34,876 bases of DNA from Bacillota bacterium (lineage in GTDB: Bacteria; Bacillota; Sulfobacillia; JAJZYS01; JAJYTV01): assembly GCA_021793315.1 (NCBI GenBank), contig JAJYSZ010000028.1, positions 1-34,876 of the forward strand, in the 5' to 3' direction. Position numbers and translations under genes: made by a program. Of this stretch, positions 8,397 through 14,574 are shown piece after piece. Position 1 is the stretch's first letter. Every line of letters starts with the position of its first letter. A model generated the notes under the pieces. It did not search any database and was not told the DNA's origin. It saw only the letters and a list, made by a program, of their open reading frames with translations.

Positions 8397-8948
8397 CTAT
8401 TGCTCCCCCTCCGCGAGCACCTCGAACTTGCCCCGGAACACCTCGTCGCCACCGGCGCGCAGAATGGCCAGAACAACCTGCCTGCCACTGCTGCGTCGGA
8501 TCACTGTCGCCTTGCAAATCAGCGTCTCACCGACTGCCACGCCGCGTCGAAATCGCATGCGGGCCAGCGGTATCATCGGGCGCTCGATGTTCACCAAAGC
8601 CAGGGCAAGCGTCTCCGCCTGCGCATAGAGGAAGTGTCCTTGCACGCGCTCGGAGTCCCGGAACGCCATCTCCCGCGTGGTCACAATGCGACTGAGACCG
8701 CGCAGTCCGGGTTCGAGGTCAAGAATCTCACCAAAGACCTCACGTGCAGCCAGCAGCCTTGTAGCCCCGTACGCCTGCTCCGCCACGCCCAGTGCCCGCG
8801 CCCGCATCTCCGGGATGCCCAGCGCCAAACGGTCAAGGCGTATGGTCTGCACGCTCACGGCGAGCCTGTCGGCGAGCTCACGATCGGTGATGAAGGGATC
8901 TTCCCTGAGAGCGTCCTGGACCAGAGACCGTCTGGTCTGCCGTTCCAC
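8397..8948 (-). CDS. fapR: Fatty-acid biosynthesis repressor FapR
   Basis: Malonyl-CoA-responsive repressor of lipid synthesis genes. An N-terminal DeoR-type helix-turn-helix (DPFITDRELADRLAVSVQTI, about residues 19-38) is followed by a linker and a hotdog-fold ligand domain with GHFLYAQAETLALALVN. I choose the GTG at 8948 (MERQTRRSLVQ) because AGGAAGG lies 8 bases upstream; this gives 183 residues, close to the Bacillus protein. A longer reading from a TTG at 8981 would begin inside the -10 region and the operator, so it is unlikely. First gene of the operon and, by the operator at 8972-8988, probably autoregulated. Confidence 0.94.
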   Translation of the reverse strand: MERQTRRSLVQDALREDPFITDRELADRLAVSVQTIRLDRLALGIPEMRARALGVAEQAYGATRLLAAREVFGEILDLEPGLRGLSRIVTTREMAFRDSERVQGHFLYAQAETLALALVNIERPMIPLARMRFRRGVAVGETLICKATVIRRSSGRQVVLAILRAGGDEVFRGKFEVLAEGEQ

Positions 8949-8971
8949 CGTGTGATCCTTCCTACCTAGTG

Positions 8972-8988
8972 TTAGCACCAAGTATATA
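8972..8988. promoter_or_regulatory. FapR operator-like site
   Basis: The 17 bases TTAGCACCAAGTATATA keep most positions of the TTAGTACC-N-AGTACTAA type inverted repeat recognised by FapR (about 12 of 17 by my alignment from memory). They cover the -10 hexamer of the fapR promoter and sit 24 bases upstream of the fapR start. This placement matches how FapR represses its own operon in Bacillus. Confidence 0.6.
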
Positions 8989-9009
8989 GCGCCTAGGAAG
9001 CTGTGGCAA
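8981..9009 (-). promoter_or_regulatory. Promoter of the fapR-plsX-fab operon
   Basis: On the minus strand TTGCCA (9009-9004) and TATACT (8986-8981) are separated by exactly 17 bases, a good sigma-A pair. Transcription would start about 8975, just ahead of the fapR ribosome site. It lies directly downstream of the rpmF terminator, so this operon is insulated from yceD-rpmF. Confidence 0.75.
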
Positions 9010-9021
9010 CCATGCCGGGCG

Positions 9022-9054
9022 AAAAAAGGAAAGCCCCGGGGTCAAGCCCCGGGG
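9022..9054 (-). terminator. rpmF intrinsic terminator
   Basis: Two copies of the self-complementary octamer CCCCGGGG (9034-9041 and 9047-9054) with a 5-base loop form a strong stem; on the minus strand it is followed by CTTTCCTTTTTTC. It lies 11 bases past the rpmF stop. Confidence 0.85.
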
Positions 9055-9065
9055 AAATCGTCCCA

Positions 9066-9242
9066 CTAGTCGACCTTGACGACCTCACGGCCATCATAGT
9101 AGCCACAATTACGGCAGGCCTGATGCGGGGTGTGCAGCTTCTTGCACTGCGGGCACGGCACCAGGGTGATCGGGCCAAGCTTCCAGTTGGCGCGCCGCGC
9201 GTCGCGGCGGGCCTTCGAATGCTTCCGCTTGGGAACAGCCAC
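9066..9242 (-). CDS. rpmF: 50S ribosomal protein L32
   Basis: A 58-residue zinc-ribbon ribosomal protein: MAVPKRKHSKARRDARRANW, then VPCPQCKKLHTPHQACRNCG, carrying four metal-binding cysteines as C-x2-C and C-x2-C, ending YYDGREVVKVD. The start is GTG at 9242, with AGAGGAG about 7 bases upstream. It follows yceD by 4 bases, the near-universal pairing of these two genes. The four-Cys form is the zinc-requiring version; no zinc-independent paralogue is in view. Confidence 0.97.
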   Translation of the reverse strand: MAVPKRKHSKARRDARRANWKLGPITLVPCPQCKKLHTPHQACRNCGYYDGREVVKVD

Positions 9243-9246
9243 GGTA

Positions 9247-9735
9247 CTACTCCTCTCTCGGTGGCAGCAGTTTGGCGAGCGGAGCCAGGCGAGGATCCTG
9301 GTCGTCGTCGGTGCATCCGCAGGGCCCCTCGTTCAGATCCTTGCCGCACCGCGGACATAACCCGCGGCAGTCGGGCTTGCAGAGCGCCCGCATCGGCTCG
9401 GCGAGGATTACCGCCTCATGGATGATCGGTCCCAGGTCAATCGTGTCCATGGTGATCAGTGGAGCGTCTCCGCTCTCATGGTAGGTCTCCTCGGCGTCAG
9501 TCTCCACCGGCAGCTCCACGTCCCGCAGGCAGCGAGCGCACGCACGCCGCAGCGTGGTCATCACGCGAAGGTCGACCTTGATGCCTTCCTCGCCAAGATT
9601 CGTGGCTTGTCCCTGTACCTCCAAATCGTCGGCAAGGCCGAGATCTGGCAGGTCCTCAGCGGACACCCGCAGCTCGATCTCCCGTTGGAATCCCACCGGC
9701 CGGCTTCGGAGGTCGCCGATGGCAACGCCGAGCAT
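9247..9735 (-). CDS. yceD: YceD/DUF177 family protein
   Basis: Conserved partner of rpmF (YlbN in Bacillus); plant and bacterial relatives act in 23S rRNA accumulation, but the bacterial mechanism is not settled. From the ATG at 9735 (GAGGTGG 6 bases upstream) it has 162 residues. Visible are CARCLRDVELPVETDAEETY, LGPIIHEAVILAEPM, and the C-terminal metal-binding-like cluster CKPDCRGLCPRCGKDLNEG followed by C-x-C. The frame stays open far upstream through the low-complexity gene, but only because of that gene's repeats. A sigma-A-type promoter at 9758-9786 drives yceD-rpmF. Confidence 0.92.
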   Translation of the reverse strand: MLGVAIGDLRSRPVGFQREIELRVSAEDLPDLGLADDLEVQGQATNLGEEGIKVDLRVMTTLRRACARCLRDVELPVETDAEETYHESGDAPLITMDTIDLGPIIHEAVILAEPMRALCKPDCRGLCPRCGKDLNEGPCGCTDDDQDPRLAPLAKLLPPREE

Positions 9736-9757
9736 GGGCACCACCTCAACTTTGCCT

Positions 9758-9786
9758 AGTATACGGTTGGGTCCAAGGGGCGTCAA
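9758..9786 (-). promoter_or_regulatory. Promoter of yceD-rpmF
   Basis: On the minus strand TTGACG (9786-9781) and TATACT (9763-9758) are 17 bases apart. The -35 hexamer contains the TGA stop codon of the upstream Gln-rich gene (9785-9783), so this promoter begins exactly where that gene ends. Confidence 0.75.
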
Positions 9787-10703
9787 CTCGAGCTCTTGTC
9801 GTCCCCCTCGCCAAGCACGATCTGCATGCGACGAGCCAATTCCTGGCTCTCCGAAATCACCTGCCTCAGGCGCGTGAGGTTCTGTCGAAGTTCCTGCGTG
9901 AACTCCTGCTGAGCCTCTGCAATAAGCTCGGCCTGCGCGGTCGAGCCGACTGCCCGTCCCCCTTGGGACATGGCGCGGCGTGCAAGCTTGCGCAGGCTTC
10001 CCGACCCGGGCGACGTTTGCGCCTGCTGGCTCTGCTGGCTCTGTTGGCCCTGCTGGCTCTGCTGGCTCTGTTGGCCCTGTTGGCTCTGTTGGCCCTGTTG
10101 GCTCTGTTGGCTCTGTTGGCCCTGTTGGCTCTGTTGGCCCTGTTGGCTCTGGGTGGCCTGCTGGCCCTGGGTGGCCTGCTGGCCTTGACTCTGCTGGCTC
10201 TGCTGGCCCTGTTGGCTGCCCTGCTGCGCCTGCTGGCCTTGACTCTGCTGGCCGCCCTGCTGCGTCTGCTGGCCCTGCTGGCCCTGCTGGCCTTGGCCCT
10301 GCGCAGCTTGGCCACCACTGCTGCTCACCAGTTGCTGCTGCTGCCACGCCAACGCCAGCTGCATCAGCAGTTGAGGTACGTCCCCTGCTGAGATGCCAGA
10401 ACCCATGCCTTGACCCAACCCGCTCTGCCCCTTGCCGTTGGTGCTTGAACCGCCAGCCTGGCTTCCACCCATGCCGGCGCCCGACGCACCGTTCGATCCA
10501 TAACCGCTGGCGTGTCCGTTGCCGCCATAGCTGCCGGAGTATCCGTTGGACTTCGAACCGCTGGCGCCTCCCCCTTGGTTGGTCCCACCGCTTTGGCCGG
10601 ATGAGGACGCGTTGCCGTCGCCCTGCATGGTCACGCCGGCAAGAAGTCTCTGCAATTCCTGCTGCACCATCTGCTGAACCTGCTGCTCGTCCGCCCCCTG
10701 CAT
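9783..10703 (-). CDS. Gln-rich low-complexity repeat protein, unknown function
   Basis: I do not recognise this gene. The protein (about 306 residues) has four zones: an N-terminal Gln-rich helix (EQQVQQMVQQELQRLL); a Gly/Ser/Asn-rich flexible zone; a middle of about 100 residues built of QQS and QQG triplets with interspersed T, A and G; and a C-terminal charged helix (LIAEAQQEFTQELRQNL, then LRQVISESQELARRMQ) that could form a coiled coil. There is no signal peptide or membrane segment and Cys is absent. The ATG at 10703 has AGGGGG at better spacing than the ATG at 10709. It follows ylbL by 37 bases on the same strand, so it is probably last in the rsmD-coaD-ylbK-ylbL operon, where Bacillus has ylbM. 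A coat-, matrix- or adhesin-like role is conceivable but unsupported. Confidence 0.75.
   Translation of the reverse strand: MQGADEQQVQQMVQQELQRLLAGVTMQGDGNASSSGQSGGTNQGGGASGSKSNGYSGSYGGNGHASGYGSNGASGAGMGGSQAGGSSTNGKGQSGLGQGMGSGISAGDVPQLLMQLALAWQQQQLVSSSGGQAAQGQGQQGQQGQQTQQGGQQSQGQQAQQGSQQGQQSQQSQGQQATQGQQATQSQQGQQSQQGQQSQQSQQGQQSQQGQQSQQSQQGQQSQQSQQAQTSPGSGSLRKLARRAMSQGGRAVGSTAQAELIAEAQQEFTQELRQNLTRLRQVISESQELARRMQIVLGEGDDKSSS
10021..10300 (-). repeat. Tandem 9/18-bp coding repeat of the Gln-rich protein
   Basis: About 280 bases made of CTGYTGGCY-type nonamers (+ strand), most regular as 18-bp pairs encoding SQQGQQ on the minus strand. The arrays differ mainly at third positions, suggesting slippage or unequal crossover expansion, and copy number is likely to vary between strains. 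The + strand reads as long Leu-rich frames here, which are artefacts of the repeat. Confidence 0.9.
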
Positions 10704-10740
10704 GTGCATCCCCCTGCCGTTGTCCGGGTGGAGACGCCAC

Positions 10741-11754
10741 TCAGCTCTTTCGCAAGGCTGCGAGGGCCTGGTTGAGCGTCCCGACAGGTATGATGCGCAT
10801 TTTCTTGGTGATGCCGATGGCACGCGCCTCGTTCACGGCCGCGGCGTAGTCACCACGTGGCACCAAGAAGATCTTGGCGCCAGAGTCGTACACGGTGACG
10901 ACCTTCTCCTTGACGCCGCCGATCGCGCCGACGTCCCCATAGGCGTCAATCGTGCCCGTGCCCGCCACTGTGCTGCCGTGCGTCAGTTTCCACTGCGGGC
11001 GCAGCTGGTTGATGATCGACAGGCTGAACATCATCCCAGCGGACGGACCCGAAATCGAGCCGGTCTGGATGTGGATCTTCAGCGGCACGATGAAGCCAGG
11101 TGAATCTGTACCGATCAGGGCCCCGACCATGGCATGCCCCTTAGCGGACGTGCTCGGCACGGTACCAACCACGACGTGAACGATCTTGCCCTTGCGCCGC
11201 ACCGTCATGTCCACCGGCGTGCCCGGCTTCACGGTGCCCATGAAGTTCAGCAGTTGCTGATCGACCTGCATGGGATGGTTGTCGACCGCGGTGATGACGT
11301 CTTGCGCCTTCAGCTTTCCGGCAGCGGGCGTGCCCTGCTCCGTGCCGTACACGATGACGCCTTTGCCGGTCTCGCGGGCCGGCAGGCCGACGGCTTTCAG
11401 CGCCGCGACCTTGGCCATCAGGTGACTCTCGGACATGAGCTGCTGGTTCATCTGCTCGTACTGCTTCTCGGATACGCCGTTGCCGAGCAGTTCGCTGGCC
11501 GGGTAGACCTCGCCGTACGGCGTGAAGCGTCCGATCAGGTAGTAGAGGAGGTTGGCCGGCTGGATGTCCACCGCCACCATCAGCATGCGGCCCGGCGGAG
11601 TCTTCTTCACGCCCTGGACCGTGACGATCTGGTTCAGGTTCTCGGTGATGCCCGGAAGGATGACGTAGTCGCCGGTCGGCGTGAACCACAGAGCAGCCGC
11701 GATCACGACCACGCCGACCACGACGCCCAGGAACCACTTGAGCCTCCTAGTCAC
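10741..11754 (-). CDS. ylbL: Lon-like serine protease with PDZ domain (YlbL/SepM type)
   Basis: Membrane-anchored extracytoplasmic protease. From the GTG at 11754, a basic start (TRRLKW) leads into one membrane helix (FLGVVVGVVVIAAALWF), then an N-terminal region, a PDZ domain (about residues 140-210: GVIVYGTEQGTPA, LKAQDVITAVD) and a C-terminal Lon-type domain with the Ser-Lys dyad in SGPSAGMMFSL and GAIGGVKEKV. Total 337 residues. Relatives process signalling peptides (SepM in streptococci) or degrade cell-division inhibitors (YlbL in Bacillus). The start overlaps the upstream patatin gene by 8 bases. The substrate here is unknown. Confidence 0.92.
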   Translation of the reverse strand: MTRRLKWFLGVVVGVVVIAAALWFTPTGDYVILPGITENLNQIVTVQGVKKTPPGRMLMVAVDIQPANLLYYLIGRFTPYGEVYPASELLGNGVSEKQYEQMNQQLMSESHLMAKVAALKAVGLPARETGKGVIVYGTEQGTPAAGKLKAQDVITAVDNHPMQVDQQLLNFMGTVKPGTPVDMTVRRKGKIVHVVVGTVPSTSAKGHAMVGALIGTDSPGFIVPLKIHIQTGSISGPSAGMMFSLSIINQLRPQWKLTHGSTVAGTGTIDAYGDVGAIGGVKEKVVTVYDSGAKIFLVPRGDYAAAVNEARAIGITKKMRIIPVGTLNQALAALRKS

Positions 11755-12547
11755 GCTCCGCCATCTCCTTCTTGTGCAGGATCGAGCGCAAGGCGTCGAG
11801 TTGCGCCATGGCGGCGGCCCGTCCGGCATCGATCAGCCGCTGGGCGCCGCCCGCCACCGACGCGTTCGCCGTCGTCACCGGCGGTTCGATCACAATGTCC
11901 GCCCCGTCGTGGCCGTGGCTCATCTCGCGCTGCATGATGTCAAACGAGTGCATGACGACATCGAAGGCGTTGCGCACCTGCACCTTCTGCCCAGGCTCCA
12001 TCATGCCCAATGCGACCGCGACGACGCTCTGCGCCCCGAGTTCCCGCGCCGTCCGCACCGGCACGCGCTCCAGGACGGCACCATCCACAAGGAGCCGGTC
12101 GCCGATCCGCACCGGGGCGAAGATACCGGGCATGGCACTCGATGCCCGTGCGGCTCTTGCGGCCAAGCCGCGCGTGAACACGACTTTCTCGCCGCGCTCG
12201 ACATCGGTGGCGACGATGGCCAGCGGCGGCCGCATCTCTTCGAGCCTCCTGTCGCGCGTAAGGAGCCGCACAACGCCCTCCAGGCGCTGCCCCCCGATCA
12301 GGCCCATGCGCGTCGGCCTGAGATCGAGGAGGTGACTGCGACGCAGGCCGAGTCCGAGCTGCAGGAGCTGCTCGCCGTTCAGTCCCGCACCGTAGAAGGC
12401 CCCGATGACCGCGCCGATGCTGCAGCCGACGACGAAATCAGGCCAGAGATCAAACTCTTCGAGCACAGAAAGCACGCCGATGTGCGCGTAACCGTAGACG
12501 CCTCCTGCTCCCAAAGCCAGTGCGACGCTGCCTCGCGTCTCGTGCAC
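11747..12547 (-). CDS. ylbK: Patatin-like phospholipase (YlbK/RssA family)
   Basis: A 266-residue patatin domain with the nucleophile in GCSIGAV (G-x-S-x-G), the catalytic Asp in LLVDGAVLERVPV, and TDVERGEKVVF between them. The oxyanion loop reads GAGGVYGYAHIG, with Val-Tyr where the family's GGGxRG has the conserved arginine, so full acyl-hydrolase activity is not assured. The GTG at 12547 has a GGCGGGGT ribosome site. It lies between coaD and ylbL as in Bacillus. No signal peptide is seen; a cytoplasmic or membrane-surface lipid hydrolase is expected. Confidence 0.9.
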   Translation of the reverse strand: MHETRGSVALALGAGGVYGYAHIGVLSVLEEFDLWPDFVVGCSIGAVIGAFYGAGLNGEQLLQLGLGLRRSHLLDLRPTRMGLIGGQRLEGVVRLLTRDRRLEEMRPPLAIVATDVERGEKVVFTRGLAARAARASSAMPGIFAPVRIGDRLLVDGAVLERVPVRTARELGAQSVVAVALGMMEPGQKVQVRNAFDVVMHSFDIMQREMSHGHDGADIVIEPPVTTANASVAGGAQRLIDAGRAAAMAQLDALRSILHKKEMAERD

Positions 12548-12605
12548 CGCACTACCCCGCCTCGCAGCAGAAAGTTGGACCTAGCCTTGAACGGACACGT
12601 AAAAC

Positions 12606-13091
12606 CTATGCCCGCGGAACCGCCAATCGACGCAGGGCCTCCGCCACCGGCGGTGTGACGAAATCTCCGACCGGGGCGTCGAACTTGGCCATCTGCTTGA
12701 CCAGGGAAGAACTCAGGTAGGCGTACCGGCTCTTGGTCAGCATGAAGAACGTCTCCACCGCGGGCTCGAGGTGGCGGTTCATCATGGCCAGCTGCACCTC
12801 GTAGTCGAAGTCCAGCACCGCTCGCAATCCCCGCAGGATGACGCTCGCACCGTGCTCCCTGGCACAGGCGACGGTGAGGCCGCCAAACCGCGTCACCGAG
12901 ACGTTGGCGATGTCCGCGAGAGCCGCACGCAGGAATCGTTCCCGCTCGTCGGCGCTAAAAACCGGCTGCTTGTCGGGGTTCTCGAGCACCGCGACCACGA
13001 CATGGTCAAAGATGCGGGCAGCGCGTTCGACAACGTCGAGATGCCCGCGGTGCACCGGATCGAACGTTCCGGGATAGAGGGCCCTCGCCAA
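12606..13091 (-). CDS. coaD: Phosphopantetheine adenylyltransferase
   Basis: Penultimate enzyme of coenzyme A synthesis: ATP plus 4'-phosphopantetheine to dephospho-CoA. At 161 residues it has YPGTFDPVHRGHLD (the T/HxGH nucleotidyl-transfer motif), VSVTRFGGLTVACAREHG, LRGLRAVLDFDYEVQLAMMN and the C-terminal ISSS-like YLSSSLVKQ. The start is a TTG at 13091, immediately after the rsmD stop with no gap, so it is translationally coupled. A supply of CoA and phosphopantetheine fits the nearby ACP and fatty-acid genes, though the transcription units differ. Confidence 0.96.
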   Translation of the reverse strand: MARALYPGTFDPVHRGHLDVVERAARIFDHVVVAVLENPDKQPVFSADERERFLRAALADIANVSVTRFGGLTVACAREHGASVILRGLRAVLDFDYEVQLAMMNRHLEPAVETFFMLTKSRYAYLSSSLVKQMAKFDAPVGDFVTPPVAEALRRLAVPRA

Positions 13092-13637
13092 TCACTGGTC
13101 GCCCCTTCCAAGAAAGCTTACGCTCGTTTGGCCGTATTCGGCCACCCGGAGGCGCCGATAGGCCCGCGGCAACGCGGGCACGTCTTGGCGCGCATGCTCC
13201 CATGCGACCACGAAGTCGTCTGCCAAAAGCGGCTCCAACCCGCCCAGCAGGGCTGTCCACCGAGCCTGGGCGTAGGGAGGGTCGCAGAGCACGAGATCGA
13301 ACGGGCCTTCGCCCGCCATTCGGCCAAGCGCCTCGGGCAAACGGCCGCGCCTCACCTGTGCCCGGTCGGCGAGTCCGGCCCGCTCGGCGTTCTGCCGCAA
13401 TACCCGCAGCGCCGCCTCATCGCTTTCGACGAAAACGCACGAGGCGGCACCGCGGCTCAAAGCCTCCAGTCCGAGTGCCCCGGTGCCTGCGTAGAGGTCC
13501 AGGACACGAGCATCCTGGAGGCGCGGCGTGAGAATCGCGAACACGGACTCGCGCACCCGGTCCAGCGTCGGACGGGTGCCCCGCCCAGGAACCGTGAGAA
13601 GGCGGATGCCGCCGGCCGACCCCGCGATCACCCGCAC
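13092..13637 (-). CDS. rsmD: 16S rRNA (guanine966-N2)-methyltransferase
   Basis: SAM-dependent methyltransferase of the small-subunit rRNA. The GTG at 13637 gives the family-typical start MRVIAGSAGGIRL, behind GAGGTGA at 5 bases; 181 residues. Motifs: RPTLDRVRESVFAIL, the SAM-binding VLDLYAGTGALGLEAL, and the catalytic DPPY in LVLCDPPYAQ. It is paired with coaD as in most bacteria. A longer reading to 13646 (GTG AAC CGG) is possible but would overlap the ribosome site. Confidence 0.95.
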   Translation of the reverse strand: MRVIAGSAGGIRLLTVPGRGTRPTLDRVRESVFAILTPRLQDARVLDLYAGTGALGLEALSRGAASCVFVESDEAALRVLRQNAERAGLADRAQVRRGRLPEALGRMAGEGPFDLVLCDPPYAQARWTALLGGLEPLLADDFVVAWEHARQDVPALPRAYRRLRVAEYGQTSVSFLGRGDQ

Positions 13638-13655
13638 CCGGTTCACCTCAGGTGG

Positions 13656-13664
13656 ATTATACCA
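13656..13664 (-). promoter_or_regulatory. Extended -10 promoter for rsmD-coaD operon
   Basis: The minus strand reads TGGTATAAT (13664-13656), a perfect TATAAT with the TGn extension, 18 bases ahead of the rsmD GTG. No good -35 is seen at 16-18 bases. The TATAAT contains the TAA stop codon of the upstream comA gene. Confidence 0.65.
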
Positions 13665-14496
13665 TAGGGCTTTCGGGCTGCTCCGCCGCCGCGGCCTCCA
13701 GCAAGGCGTAGCGGAGGGTGTCGGCACGCAACCCACGTCTCAGGCACTCGAGCGCCAGGATCTCTGCAGGTGGCACGTTGCCCAGGCTGACGTTCACGCC
13801 GAAGCGGTGGATGAGTTCCTGCTGCTGGGACTTGAGCGGCGCCTCCCAGATCAGCCGGTGAATGTCTCCCGCGGCCCGCATAATCTTCAGCAGTTCCTCC
13901 TCGGCGATTTCACCCTCCGTGTCGTAGATGCCGACGCCTTTGCCGCTTTCCCGTCCCTCGACGATGATCTGCTCCGCACCTGCAGCCAGGTCCTCCATGA
14001 TCGTGCGATGGATCTGCAGGGCGCCGAGTCGCTCCTCCGGGTCCTTGCGGCCGACCTCCGTCAGGACCAGAAGACCTGCGGCACGCGCCAGGCGCACAGC
14101 TTCGCGGCGCTTGGCGGGAGAGATCGTCACCGTGCCGTCGGAGACTTCCGCGCCATCGAATCCGAGTTCCGCGACCCGGTCAATGAAAGCGGGGAGGCGG
14201 TCTTGCAGGATCGCAATCTCAAGGAACGTGCCACCCGGATAGACGTGGACGCCGTAGCGGCGGATGAGCGCGATCTTCTCGCGCAGGATGTCGGGCGGAT
14301 ATAGGGCGCTGGTGCCGAATGGCAACTTCCAATAGTCGATGTACTCGCACGCGATCGCAAGCAGGTCCTCGGTCTGGCCGAGTCCCATCCCTTTGTCGAT
14401 CACCATAGTCCTGCCGTCGGTGCGCGGCTTTACGCTGCGGTCCCCCAGAGGGTCACCGATCACGTCGTGCCATGCGCCTTTACCGTCCCGGACCAC
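13657..14496 (-). CDS. comA: Phosphosulfolactate synthase-like protein (ComA family)
   Basis: Adds sulfite to phosphoenolpyruvate to give phosphosulfolactate; in methanogens this leads to coenzyme M, whereas in Bacillus the homologue (YitD) is tied to sulfolactate found in spores. The TIM-barrel signature is clear over 279 residues: RTMVIDKGMGLG, YIDYWKLPFGTSALY, VYPGGTFLEIA, FDGAEVSDGTVTI, LLVLTEVGRKDP, IIVEGRESGKGVGIYD, SLGNVPPAEIL. The GTG at 14496 has GGAGGGGG upstream. No comB or comC/slcD homologue is in view. An MFS transporter gene lies 78 bases upstream on the same strand. Given the spore genes 2-3 kb away, a spore sulfolactate role is a reasonable inference. Confidence 0.9.
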   Translation of the reverse strand: MVRDGKGAWHDVIGDPLGDRSVKPRTDGRTMVIDKGMGLGQTEDLLAIACEYIDYWKLPFGTSALYPPDILREKIALIRRYGVHVYPGGTFLEIAILQDRLPAFIDRVAELGFDGAEVSDGTVTISPAKRREAVRLARAAGLLVLTEVGRKDPEERLGALQIHRTIMEDLAAGAEQIIVEGRESGKGVGIYDTEGEIAEEELLKIMRAAGDIHRLIWEAPLKSQQQELIHRFGVNVSLGNVPPAEILALECLRRGLRADTLRYALLEAAAAEQPESPMV

Positions 14497-14574
14497 CGCA
14501 CCCCCTCCTCCGTGCGCAGACTATGTAGCACAGGAGGAGTTGGCGACCCGAAAAGAGCTTCCAGCCGACGCCTG

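Noticed and set aside
10021-10300. CRISPR-like array
   Set aside because: The repeats are contiguous 9-mers without unique spacers and lie in a coding frame; no cas genes are nearby.
9963-10391. + strand poly-Leu and Trp/Cys-rich frames that look like membrane proteins
   Set aside because: They are the reverse reading of the QQS/QQG repeat; hydrophobicity follows automatically from CTG and TTG codons.
9247-10740. A 497-codon minus-strand frame that would fuse a repeat protein to yceD
   Set aside because: yceD has its own ATG, ribosome site and promoter. The upstream part is an off-frame reading of the repeat gene.
14497-14574. Sporulation-type promoter ahead of comA (CATAGTC)
   Set aside because: The -10-like CATAGTC has no matching -35 at 17-18 bases.
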